Shown one piece after another: positions 32,929 to 43,179 of a DNA stretch of 56,973 bases. The DNA is from Acidimicrobiia bacterium (GTDB lineage Bacteria > Actinomycetota > Acidimicrobiia > Spongiisociales > ZC4RG35), in contig WFOA01000086.1 of the NCBI GenBank assembly GCA_015488325.1, positions 1 to 56,973 on the forward strand, given 5' to 3'. A model generated the notes under the pieces. The model was not told the DNA's origin and did not search any database. It saw only the letters and a program-made list of their open reading frames with translations. Position numbers and translations under genes: made by a program. The number at the start of each line of letters is the position of its first letter. The first letter of the stretch is position 1.

Positions 32929-33566
32929 AGAGGGCCCCTGCCCGAGCCGATCACCAGCGAGCCGACGAGACACACGCCGATCCAGGATCCCAGGAACTTC
33001 CCTGCAGCTTCCCACCGCGTCGACCCAGGGGCCTGAAAGGGGGTCCACTCGGGCGGCGCTGCCGCCGCGACCACGAACAGGAGCGCCACGATGGCGGCCA
33101 TGACCATGCGGAGGTCCTCTTCCCACCATCGGGCGCTGAACGCCGCTCCCAGAGCGCCTGCAGCAGCGAGGGCCCCGGCTTCCAGCAGGAGGCGGCCCAC
33201 CGGGAAGGCGGCAGGATCGGTGCCGGCGACGAACGTCCAGGGGGTGTTCCTCGACGCGAGGAGGAGGGCGGCCACCACCGCCGCCAGCCATGCCACCCCG
33301 ACCGTGGCGAGGCGAACCAGGTTTCGGATGAGGGGGCTGGTGGGCAGTGCCGCGGTGAGTTCACCCGCTCGGTCGTCCAACACGTAGGGAAGGACGACGG
33401 CCGGGAAGGCGACCGACAGCCGGGTGAGGAGCGCACGGTCGATGAACGACGGTGCCTGGCCGCCTGCCAACCCCGCCGCGACGAGGAGCGGCACGGCGGA
33501 TGCCACGAGGGGCACCCATCCGACCGTCTGGAGCTCCACCCGGAGCGTCAGCCAGCCCCGTCTCAC
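32886..33566 (-). CDS. ABC-2 type transporter permease subunit 2 (module 3)
   Basis: 226 residues from GTG 33566, which overlaps the upstream permease stop (GTGA); an in-frame ATG at 33632 would overlap far more. About six hydrophobic segments (residues ~12-35, 55-72, 90-110, 125-150, 160-180, 205-222) and a basic tail. It pairs with the larger permease and ATPase. The last ~15 codons lie in the degenerate popT copy, so the natural C-terminus may have been altered when the module was inserted. Confidence 0.75.
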   Translation of the reverse strand: MRRGWLTLRVELQTVGWVPLVASAVPLLVAAGLAGGQAPSFIDRALLTRLSVAFPAVVLPYVLDDRAGELTAALPTSPLIRNLVRLATVGVAWLAAVVAALLLASRNTPWTFVAGTDPAAFPVGRLLLEAGALAAAGALGAAFSARWWEEDLRMVMAAIVALLFVVAAAAPPEWTPFQAPGSTRWEAAGKFLGSWIGVCLVGSLVIGSGRGPLVPPPRRAHRRRHR

Positions 33567-34996
33567 CGGCAGGTACCCGACAGGCCGGTTCCAGCGGTGT
33601 CGGAGGGCGACGGCGCCTCCATGTCGAACCATGCCGCCACGTCGCCGGTCGAAGCGTCGGGATTCCGGAGCTTTCCGGCATGGAGCCTGAACACGTCGGC
33701 GACTTCGTCGGCGTCCCTGGAGGTGAGGGAGGCTGCGAGGCCGATCGATGCCTCGTCGGGCCGCCAGAAGCCGAGGAGCTCACGGACCAGGTTCGGGTCG
33801 CCGACGACGCTGCCCCCGTCGTGGGACGCCACCGAGGCCGCCCACAGCACGAAGACCAGCCGAGCCTGCCCCGCGGCCGAGCACGGTTGTGGGTCGAGTC
33901 CGACGGCGGTTCCGGCGATCGCCGCCGCCAGGGTGAACCGATGTCGGGGTGGCTGTCCCCGCCGATCCCATCTGATCGGCGCGGCGACCACGCCGGTGCG
34001 TCCGGCGTAGGGTCCGGCGAAGACTTCGTTTCCCGGTTGCTGCACGACGGCGGTGAGGTCGATCGGAGCCACAGCGGCGACGGCCCGGACCGTGTCTGCC
34101 CAGTCGTCCACCCAGGGACGGTACAGGGGATAGAAGCAGTAGGTGACGTCTTCACGTTCTTCGCAGGGTTGCGCGCGGGTCACCTCCTCCCAGTTCCACA
34201 GCGGTGTGGGTGCGGCGACGAGACGCCTGGCGGTGAGGACCGTGAGGGTGAGCACCACCGCCATGGCCGCCAGCGCCCAGAGGCGCCGTTCGTGTCGGAG
34301 GAGGAACCAGACCGCCGCGCCGACCGTGATGAGGATCAGAAAGGTGGTGTGCAGCGCCGAGGGGCGAAGCAGGGTCTGTTCGGCAGGCTCGAACAGACTC
34401 GGCGGGATCCACGGAGCGAGGGCGGCGAGCCCCAGACGACCTGTTTCCGCCGTGGCACCGATCTCGATGTCGGGTGAGGCGACGAGGGTCCAGTGGGCGA
34501 GCACCGGGAAGGTGAGGACCGACAGCAACGACGAGAAACGGCCGAGGACGAACCCTCCCACCCAGGCGAAGGCGACCATCACCGGACCACCGGCCAGCTC
34601 CCACCACGCCGGTGTACCGACGGCGTCGGGAGCCACGAACACGGCTCCCATCAGGAGGATCGCCACGGCTACGGTGAAGGGGCCGACACCCGCTAGCAGG
34701 AACGCTGCCTCCCGTACTCGCTCGGAGGTGGGGAGAGCCTCGACGATGTCCCGGGTCGCGTTCCTCCGGTCACGGGCGGCCAGCCACGAGGCGGCGAACC
34801 AGGAGGCAGCACCGAGCGGCAGGAGCGCTCCCGCCAGCCACGCCGACGTCTCCGGCCAGACGGGCGCCCAGCGGGACGTCCATCTCCAGACGAGGTACAC
34901 CGATGCAGCCGCCCCGGCGACGATGGAGGGACTGCGCAGCAGTCGCCGGACCTCCACGGCGGCGAGGGCGAACAGCACACGCCGTTCAGGTGTCAT
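33563..34996 (-). CDS. ABC-2 type transporter permease with extracytoplasmic domain (module 3)
   Basis: 477 residues from ATG 34996, overlapping the ATPase stop by 11 bases. Residues ~1-280 contain about seven hydrophobic segments (for example LAGALLPLGAASWFAASWLA). The C-terminal ~190 residues are soluble, with two Cys in RAQPCEEREDVTYCFY. They are predicted to face outside or to cap the channel. A large extra domain on an ABC-2 permease is unusual and may hold or recognise a protein substrate such as the small secreted protein encoded first in this operon. Confidence 0.78.
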   Translation of the reverse strand: MTPERRVLFALAAVEVRRLLRSPSIVAGAAASVYLVWRWTSRWAPVWPETSAWLAGALLPLGAASWFAASWLAARDRRNATRDIVEALPTSERVREAAFLLAGVGPFTVAVAILLMGAVFVAPDAVGTPAWWELAGGPVMVAFAWVGGFVLGRFSSLLSVLTFPVLAHWTLVASPDIEIGATAETGRLGLAALAPWIPPSLFEPAEQTLLRPSALHTTFLILITVGAAVWFLLRHERRLWALAAMAVVLTLTVLTARRLVAAPTPLWNWEEVTRAQPCEEREDVTYCFYPLYRPWVDDWADTVRAVAAVAPIDLTAVVQQPGNEVFAGPYAGRTGVVAAPIRWDRRGQPPRHRFTLAAAIAGTAVGLDPQPCSAAGQARLVFVLWAASVASHDGGSVVGDPNLVRELLGFWRPDEASIGLAASLTSRDADEVADVFRLHAGKLRNPDASTGDVAAWFDMEAPSPSDTAGTGLSGTCR

Positions 34997-35837
34997 TGGT
35001 GTCGGCGTTGGAGACGAGGGCCAGGTATCCGTCTTCGAGGGTCGGTGGTACCGGACTGGCGCCCGGCGGAGGAGATCCGACCGCACGGAAGGTCCCCGCT
35101 CCGGTCTGCCAGAAGGCGATGGCGTCGGCCGGTGGGGTGTCCGACTGCCACACTTTCCCGTCGGCGACCCGAATCAGCGATTCGGGAGTCCCCGAGAACC
35201 TGACTCTGCCGGCGACCAGGACCACGACATGGTCGGCGACGGCAGCCACGTCTTCGACCTGGTGGGTCGAGAGGAGGACCGTCGTGTCGGGCGTCCTCGC
35301 CGCGGTGAGCAGGTGGCGGAACCGGATCCGCTGTTCCGGGTCGAGTCCGACGGTCGGCTCGTCGAGAACGACGAGGTCGGGGCGACCCAGCATGGCCTGG
35401 GCCAGACCCACCCGGCGTCGCATCCCACCTGAGAGCCGGCGGGTCTTTACGTCGGCGACGTCTCCGAGCTCCACGGTTTCGATGACCCTCGTCACCTCTG
35501 TCGCCCGCAGCTCCGGATCGTGGATCTCTTTCAGGATCGCGATGTGGTCGAGGAACCTGCGGACGGTGAAGCCCGGGTAGAGCCCGAAGGTCTGCGGCAT
35601 GTAGCCGAGGCGCCGTCGGATCCGGCGAAGATCGCTGGCCCGGACCGGGGCGACGCCGACGACCTCGATGCGACCGGCGTCGGGACGAAGCACGGTCGCC
35701 ACACACCGCAGCAGCGTCGTCTTCCCCGCACCGTTGGGACCCAACAGTGCGGTCACCCCGGGAGCCGCCGTCAACGACACGCGGTCGAGGGCGAGGCGGC
35801 TCCCGTAGGCCTTGCTGACATCGGTGACTCGGAGCAT
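34986..35837 (-). CDS. ABC transporter ATP-binding protein (module 3)
   Basis: 283 residues, ATG 35837. Walker A is LLGPNGAGKTTLLR, the Q-loop is MPQTFGLYPGFTV, the signature is RRLSGGMRRRVGLAQAML, Walker B is LVVLDEPTVGLDPEQR, and the H-loop is LLSTHQVEDV. The ~60-residue C-terminal extension is typical of ABC-2 ATPases of the drug, bacteriocin-immunity or copper (NosF-like) groups. It lies 24 bases downstream of the secreted protein gene and energises the two permeases that follow. Confidence 0.93.
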   Translation of the reverse strand: MLRVTDVSKAYGSRLALDRVSLTAAPGVTALLGPNGAGKTTLLRCVATVLRPDAGRIEVVGVAPVRASDLRRIRRRLGYMPQTFGLYPGFTVRRFLDHIAILKEIHDPELRATEVTRVIETVELGDVADVKTRRLSGGMRRRVGLAQAMLGRPDLVVLDEPTVGLDPEQRIRFRHLLTAARTPDTTVLLSTHQVEDVAAVADHVVVLVAGRVRFSGTPESLIRVADGKVWQSDTPPADAIAFWQTGAGTFRAVGSPPPGASPVPPTLEDGYLALVSNADTNDT

Positions 35838-35861
35838 TCGCTCGCTATTGGCCGCGGGTGC

Positions 35862-36266
35862 TCAGCAATTGTGCCACCCGCCCGACGAGCTGGGCGCGTA
35901 CTTGGTGCCGCTGCCACCCAACGAATCCTGGTAGTAGCCCTTGCTTCGCCACAGGTCTCTGCCGCGGCCTTCACAGCTCGCGCCGGCAAAGCGCTGATCG
36001 GCCGCCTTGTTGGGCCACGCACTCTCGGTCGCACGCGTCCACCAGTAGAAGCCAACCTTCTCCTGCACCTTCACGTAGTGGTAGGTGACGTTCATGCCGG
36101 TGCATGAGACCGAGCTCAGCCCTTCGATCCAGTTCCCGATTCTGCCCTGTTCGACACCGTGGGAGCAGAACGCCGCCTCTGTACCCGACGGAACGAAGAC
36201 GATGCTGAAGGCGGCGACCACCGCCAGGACCCCCAGCCGGACAGCCGGCCTGTTGGTCGTCGTCAT
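35862..36266 (-). CDS. Small secreted cysteine-containing protein (module 3)
   Basis: 134 residues from ATG 36266, with GGGGAGG upstream. The signal peptide (LGVLAVVAAFSIVFVPSGTEA) releases a mature protein of ~104 residues. It has four Cys (AFCSHG, SVSCTGMNV, GASCEGRG and the final HNC) and many aromatic residues (YHYVKVQEKVGFYWWTRA). The first codons and untranslated leader match the module 1 secreted gene. It leads the ABC transporter operon, so it could be the transported product, a toxin-like effector or a ligand. I recognise no family. Confidence 0.8.
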   Translation of the reverse strand: MTTTNRPAVRLGVLAVVAAFSIVFVPSGTEAAFCSHGVEQGRIGNWIEGLSSVSCTGMNVTYHYVKVQEKVGFYWWTRATESAWPNKAADQRFAGASCEGRGRDLWRSKGYYQDSLGGSGTKYAPSSSGGWHNC

Positions 36267-36312
36267 GACGAACCTCCCCTTCCGTGCGTGCCCCCAGCCC
36301 GCACCTGCGGCG

Positions 36313-36341
36313 AACATACCGTAGGCGGGGGGGGGTGTCAA
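36313..36341 (-). promoter_or_regulatory. Promoter of module 3 with a homopolymeric spacer
   Basis: On the minus strand, TTGACA (36341-36336) and TATGTT (36318-36313) are exactly 17 bases apart. The spacer contains nine consecutive C (G at 36327-36335 on the plus strand). Loss or gain of one base would change the spacing to 16 or 18. The -10 ends 46 bases before the ATG at 36266, the same distance as in module 1. Confidence 0.7.
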
Positions 36342-36374
36342 CCCCCGGTCACCGTCGTCGGCCGGGTTCGCGCA

Positions 36375-36380
36375 TACACT
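36375..36380 (+). promoter_or_regulatory. -10 box of a leaderless promoter (popT)
   Basis: TACACT ends six bases before the popT ATG at 36387. The same position reads TGCACT in the copy at 30.9 kb and TGCCCT in the copy at 32.8 kb. Only this one looks active. Confidence 0.55.
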
Positions 36381-36386
36381 GCCCCG

Positions 36387-37313
36387 ATGCTCCGTGAAGT
36401 TCTGTGGACGGTGGTGCGCGGGTTCCTCATGGGTGCCGCCGACGTCGTCCCCGGCGTGTCGGGGGGGACCATCGCCCTGGTCCTCGGCATCTACGAACGG
36501 CTGGTGGCGGCGATCCGGGCCGGCAGCTCCGCCCTCGGACACCTCCTGAAAGGTGACCTCCCCGGTGTTGGCCGGTGGCTCCGGCGGGTCGAATGGAGTT
36601 TCCTGCTCCCCCTGCTCGCGGGGATCGGCATCGCCGTCGGTGGTCTCGCCCGGGTGATCGAAGCCGGGCTTTCGGACTTCCCCGTCGAGATGGCCGCCCT
36701 CTTCCTCGGACTCGTCGCCGGGTCGATCGTCATCGCCTGGCGGATGCTCGGTCGACGGGACCTCGTCCGGATGGCGATCCTCGTCGTGGTGGCGGTCGTC
36801 GTCTTCGTCCTGTTGGGCCTGCGGGAATCCACCACCCCCGAAGCGGTCGCCCAGGCGGCGACGCCGGCGGTCTGGGCCTTCTTCGGCGCCGGCGCCCTGG
36901 CGATCTGCGCCATGATCCTGCCGGGGATCAGCGGGTCGTTCATCCTCGTCCTGTTGGGGATGTACGCGCCGGTGCTGGCGGCGGTGAACGACCGGGACGT
37001 CGTCGCGGTGGCGGTCTTCGGCTTGGGGGCGGTGGTGGGCCTCGCCCTGTTCTCGCAGCTCCTCCATTGGGCCCTCGCCCACCATCACGACACGGTGATG
37101 GCCGCCCTCATCGGACTCATGGGCGGGTCGCTGCGGGTGCTGTGGCCCTGGCCGGCCGGGCTGGAGACCACCGCCTTGGGCGTGCCGTCCGGACCCGTTC
37201 TCGTCCCCGTCGTGTTGGGGGCGGTCGGAGCGGCGACGGTGGTGGCCGTCCACCTCGTCGCCGAACGGATGAACGGCCGGATCGTCCACACCGCCGCAGA
37301 CGGCACGCCGTAG
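36387..37313 (+). CDS. popT: DUF368 family undecaprenyl phosphate translocase (PopT)
   Basis: 308 residues with about eight transmembrane segments. The two family motifs ADVVPGVSGGTIALVLGIYE (residues ~18-37) and ICAMILPGISGSFILVLLGM (~174-193) form the inverted-repeat re-entrant elements of DUF368. Members of this family (PopT) were recently shown to recycle undecaprenyl phosphate across the membrane for cell-wall synthesis. The gene starts right after the accessory region; its 5' end and upstream sequence exist in two further, degraded copies within that region. Confidence 0.92.
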   Translation: MLREVLWTVVRGFLMGAADVVPGVSGGTIALVLGIYERLVAAIRAGSSALGHLLKGDLPGVGRWLRRVEWSFLLPLLAGIGIAVGGLARVIEAGLSDFPVEMAALFLGLVAGSIVIAWRMLGRRDLVRMAILVVVAVVVFVLLGLRESTTPEAVAQAATPAVWAFFGAGALAICAMILPGISGSFILVLLGMYAPVLAAVNDRDVVAVAVFGLGAVVGLALFSQLLHWALAHHHDTVMAALIGLMGGSLRVLWPWPAGLETTALGVPSGPVLVPVVLGAVGAATVVAVHLVAERMNGRIVHTAADGTP

Positions 37314-37324
37314 CATCGACGACG

Positions 37325-40014
<2,690 letters not shown>

Positions 40015-40045
40015 CAGGCCGGGGCGGGGTGTCCGGTGGCTCCGG

Positions 40046-41410
40046 TCACCGCTCCGCCGGGACGGTGGTCGCAGGCAACGCCACCACGGCGTCGACCCCG
40101 CCGGTCTCCGCCGCTCGCAACTCCGCTCGTCCTCCCCCGAGCTCGGCGAGCTGACGGACGATCGCCAACCCCAGCCCGGCTCCTCTCCCGCCGTCGCCAC
40201 TCCAGAAACGGTCGAAGGCGCGGAGACGGTCCTCGGGATCCATCCCCGGCCCTTCGTCCACCACATGGACCTCGTGGAGCGACGTGCCCGGCACCACCGA
40301 GATGACGATCCGCCCACCTGGCGGGCTCACCCGGAGCGCGTTCGCCAGGTAGTTGTCGAGGATCTGTTCCACCGATCCGGGGAACACTTCGGCCCAGACG
40401 GGACGGTCCGGGACGTCGGTCTCGATGGAGACACCCTGTTCCCGGGCGACCGCCTCCCAGACGTCCCGACGTTCTTCGGCCGCGGCGGCCAGATCGACCG
40501 GTTCGGTCCCGGCTGCGTCGCCCAGCCGAGCCAGCTCGAGGAGCTGGTCGACCATCGTGCCGAGGCGGGTCGTCTCGTCGATCGCCGCCTGCAGGTCGGC
40601 GTCGGCTCCCGGTTCGGTCTCCAGGTTCTCGAGGCGGAGACGTAGCGCGGTGAGGGGGGTCCGGAGCTGATGTGAGGCGTTGCCGATGAAGGCCCGTTGA
40701 CGGTCCAGCGTGTCCCGGACCCGGTCGGCCATGTGGTTGAAGGCTTCCACGACGGCTCGAAGCTCCGGCGGGGCGTCGCCCGGTGCGATCCGCACGTCGA
40801 GGTCGCCGGCGGCGATGCGGGACGCCGCCCGTTCCAGCTCGGCGAGGGGGCGGGTGACCGAACCCGCCACCACCCATCCGATTCCGGCCATCGCCCCCAA
40901 CACGACGAGGCCGACACCGCCGAGACCCCACCAGAACCTCCGGATGCGGGCGTTGACCTCTTCGGTGGGGAGGGTGAGGCGGACCGCCCCCAACACCCGC
41001 CCCCCCGAAGCCACCGGTACGGCCACGTAGAGGATGTCGTGTCCGAGGGTCACCGACGACCGCGTCCCCACGGAGCGCCGCCCGGCGAGGGCCTCTTGGA
41101 ACTCGATACGGGAGGAGAAGTCCCGGTTCGGGGGGCCGGCGGTGTCGACGAAGGAGAGGCCGAAGGAGTCGACCACCACCACCCGCGCTCCGGTGGACTC
41201 CGCATAGTCGATGGCCGGTTGGGCGGTGAACGGGAGGCCCCGGTCGAGGGTGTCCTCGTACAGGGTGGCGAGGACCATGGCGTCCCGCTCGGCGGCGGCG
41301 GTGAGGCGCTCCAGCTCACGATGCGAGAACGTGAGGGCGAGGGGGATCTCGAGCATCAGGAGCACGATGAACGTGACGGTGAGATAGCTGAGGAGGAGGC
41401 GGCGTCTCAT
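40046..41410 (-). CDS. Two-component sensor histidine kinase
   Basis: 454 residues from ATG 41410, overlapping the response-regulator stop (ATGA). One helix at residues ~5-28, an extracytoplasmic sensor of ~130 residues, a second helix (~158-184) and a HAMP domain precede the H-box NASHQLRTPLTAL (His247). The ATPase domain has DNYLANALRVS, VVDEGPGMDP and GAGLGLAIVRQL. The sensed signal is unknown. Convergent with ligA across a 31-base gap. Confidence 0.93.
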   Translation of the reverse strand: MRRRLLLSYLTVTFIVLLMLEIPLALTFSHRELERLTAAAERDAMVLATLYEDTLDRGLPFTAQPAIDYAESTGARVVVVDSFGLSFVDTAGPPNRDFSSRIEFQEALAGRRSVGTRSSVTLGHDILYVAVPVASGGRVLGAVRLTLPTEEVNARIRRFWWGLGGVGLVVLGAMAGIGWVVAGSVTRPLAELERAASRIAAGDLDVRIAPGDAPPELRAVVEAFNHMADRVRDTLDRQRAFIGNASHQLRTPLTALRLRLENLETEPGADADLQAAIDETTRLGTMVDQLLELARLGDAAGTEPVDLAAAAEERRDVWEAVAREQGVSIETDVPDRPVWAEVFPGSVEQILDNYLANALRVSPPGGRIVISVVPGTSLHEVHVVDEGPGMDPEDRLRAFDRFWSGDGGRGAGLGLAIVRQLAELGGGRAELRAAETGGVDAVVALPATTVPAER

Positions 41411-42078
41411 CGCGTACCGTCGACGAGCCGGTAGCCGACACCCCGCACCGTCTCGATCAGGTCGGGATCGCCCAGCTTCTTGCGCAGCGACGCGATGTGG
41501 ACGTCCAGGGTCTTGGTCGATCCCCACCAGTTGGCATCCCACACGGCCCGCAGGATCTGATCTCGTGTCCGGACCGCGCCGGCGTCTTCGGCCAGGTAGG
41601 CGAGGAGGTCGAACTCTTTGGGGGTCAGCTCCACTTCGGCGTCGTCCACGGTGACCCGGCGGGTCCGCAGGTCGACGGTGATGGGGCCGGCCGCCAGTAC
41701 CGGCCGAGGTTGGGCGGCGTCGCCGGCGGGCGACGCCCGGCGTGTCACCGCCCGGATCCGGGCGGCGAGCTCCCGGAACCCGAACGGTTTGACGATGTAG
41801 TCGTCGGCTCCGAGGTCGAGGAGCGTCACCCGGTCGATCTCGTCCGAGCGGGCGGTGACGACGATGATGGGGACGTTCGACCGTTCCCGCAGCCGCCGGC
41901 ACACCACCTGTCCGTCCAGGTCGGGAAGCCCGAGATCCAAGAGGACCAGGTCGGCTTCGGGCGCGTTGAGGGCGTCCGCCCCCGTGGCCACCCAATGGAC
42001 CGTGTACCCCTGGCGCTCCAGGCCGCTCGTGAGGGGCTCGGCGATGGAGACGTCGTCTTCGACGACCAGAACTCGCAT
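41407..42078 (-). CDS. OmpR-family response regulator
   Basis: 223 residues from ATG 42078 (the in-frame GTG 42084 adds two residues). The receiver domain has the acidic pair VEDD, the phosphoacceptor Asp48 in LLDLGLPD, TARSDE and VKPFGF. The winged-helix domain (residues ~130-223) has ELTPKEFDLLAYL and RGVGYRLVDG. It partners with the kinase downstream and is divergent from a PepSY-like/ApbE/ferric-reductase-like operon, the probable target. Confidence 0.95.
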   Translation of the reverse strand: MRVLVVEDDVSIAEPLTSGLERQGYTVHWVATGADALNAPEADLVLLDLGLPDLDGQVVCRRLRERSNVPIIVVTARSDEIDRVTLLDLGADDYIVKPFGFRELAARIRAVTRRASPAGDAAQPRPVLAAGPITVDLRTRRVTVDDAEVELTPKEFDLLAYLAEDAGAVRTRDQILRAVWDANWWGSTKTLDVHIASLRKKLGDPDLIETVRGVGYRLVDGTR

Positions 42079-42110
42079 ACCCACAGGATCGCACGACCGA
42101 GTGCCTTCCC

Positions 42111-42156
42111 GAAAGGTCCTTTACCGAACTCTTGCCTGACGCTGGTGCGACCTTTC
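42111..42156. promoter_or_regulatory. Inverted repeat in the divergent regulator/redox-operon promoter region
   Basis: GAAAGGTC (42111-42118) and GACCTTTC (42149-42156) form a perfect 8-bp inverted repeat with centres 38 bases apart. The right arm overlaps the expected -35 position of a promoter whose -10 may be TACGTT (42169-42174). It may be the binding site of the neighbouring OmpR-type regulator, although such regulators more often use direct repeats. Confidence 0.42.
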
Positions 42157-42200
42157 CGCTCGATTCCATACGTTGTCGCCGTGGAGACCAGGAGGAAACC

Positions 42201-42806
42201 ATGAACCACAAGACCGCACTCGCAACGGCTGCTTCGGTGGCAGGCGTCCTCCTCGCCGGGGTCGTCGCCGTCGGAGCGAACATCGGCATCCTCGCCAGCA
42301 CCGACGTCGGAGAGCTCGACAGCCAGGACCCGACCGTCGTCGCCGCGTCGTCGGAGACGCGCCAACCCGAGGTCGTCACCGTCGTCGTCGACGATCTCCT
42401 CGGGGCGACCTCCGAGTCGAGCGCCGTCTCGACCCCTTCGACGACCCTTCCGCCGGCTCCCCAGACCGAGCTCTTGGCCTTCGAGGTCCCGGGGGTGGGG
42501 ATCATCACCCTGGCACGTCAGGACGGGATCATCGCCGTCGACGAGATCCAGGCCGCCGGTTGGGACTGGACCATCCAGGAGGAGGGCCGTGAGGTGAAGA
42601 TCGTCTTCGTGTCGGGTAACCGCCAGATCGAGTTCGAAGCGAAGGTCCAGAACGGCGAAGTCGTGCCCAAGGTGGAGGAGCGGCAGACCCGCCGCGGGTA
42701 CGACGACGATGACGACGACTCCTACGAGCACGACGACGACGACGGTCGTCGCGGGAGCTACGACGACGATGACGACCACGACCGCTACGAGGACGAGGAT
42801 GACTGA
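42201..42806 (+). CDS. Exported PepSY-like protein with Asp-rich tail
   Basis: 201 residues, ATG 42201 with AGGAGG upstream. A signal peptide or anchor (residues ~7-32) is followed by a Ser/Thr/Pro linker. A PepSY-like segment comes next (residues ~97-155, pattern IIAVDEIQAAGWDWTIQEEG and EVKIVFVSGNRQIEFEAK). The last ~35 residues are almost all Asp, His, Glu, Tyr and Arg (YDDDDDDSYEHDDDDG), a likely divalent-cation-binding or disordered tail. It is first in an operon with a small membrane protein, ApbE and a heme membrane protein. Confidence 0.8.
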   Translation: MNHKTALATAASVAGVLLAGVVAVGANIGILASTDVGELDSQDPTVVAASSETRQPEVVTVVVDDLLGATSESSAVSTPSTTLPPAPQTELLAFEVPGVGIITLARQDGIIAVDEIQAAGWDWTIQEEGREVKIVFVSGNRQIEFEAKVQNGEVVPKVEERQTRRGYDDDDDDSYEHDDDDGRRGSYDDDDDHDRYEDEDD

Positions 42807-43179
42807 CGGCGCCGTCTCCCGTTCCGAGATCTCGCCCGGTGGGTCGGCGAGACGCCGACCCACCCGGCGCCCCAAACACCCGGCCCTCGCCTCCCGCATC
42901 CTCGCCGCCGGGGTCAGCGCCTCCCTCACGCTGGGGCTGGTCGGCGCCATGCAGAACTCGGAGGCCGAGGCCGCTTCGGTCCCGTCCCAACCCGAGCCGG
43001 TCGCCGCCCCGACGAAGGTGGTGATCGTCATCACCCGGCCGTCGAACCCGGCGCCGGTGGCGGCGACACCGGCATCGGGCAGCGAGAGCGCCTCGGCGAC
43101 GGCGAAGGTGACGCCACCGAAACCGACCAAGGTCGTGCCGACGAGGGTCCCGATCTCGAAGAGCAATGGCAGCCGTTGA
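42799..43179 (+). CDS. Small protein with one hydrophobic segment, unknown function
   Basis: 126 residues from ATG 42799, overlapping the previous stop by eight bases and the apbE start by 14. A basic N-terminus (RRRPTRRPKH) precedes one hydrophobic stretch (LAAGVSASLTLGLVGAM, ~residues 35-51), and the rest is Pro/Ala/Val/Ser-rich and disordered. No Cys and no family. The overlaps suggest translational coupling within the redox operon; it could be a scaffold or partner of the heme protein. Confidence 0.65.
   Translation: MTDGAVSRSEISPGGSARRRPTRRPKHPALASRILAAGVSASLTLGLVGAMQNSEAEAASVPSQPEPVAAPTKVVIVITRPSNPAPVAATPASGSESASATAKVTPPKPTKVVPTRVPISKSNGSR

Noticed and set aside
30030-36266. Lactococcin 972-type bacteriocins for the two secreted proteins
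   Set aside because: Size, signal peptide and the ABC neighbour fit loosely, but the mature sequences lack the family's repeated aromatic/Gly pattern; the similarity is too weak to name.
35862-37316. A long minus-strand frame continuing upstream of the module 3 secreted protein across popT
   Set aside because: Only the last 134 residues, from ATG 36266, have a ribosome site, signal peptide and promoter. The rest mirrors popT.
40015-40045. Terminator between ligA and the kinase gene
   Set aside because: The GC-rich stretch gives only a short imperfect hairpin (GGTG and CACC parts) and is not convincing.
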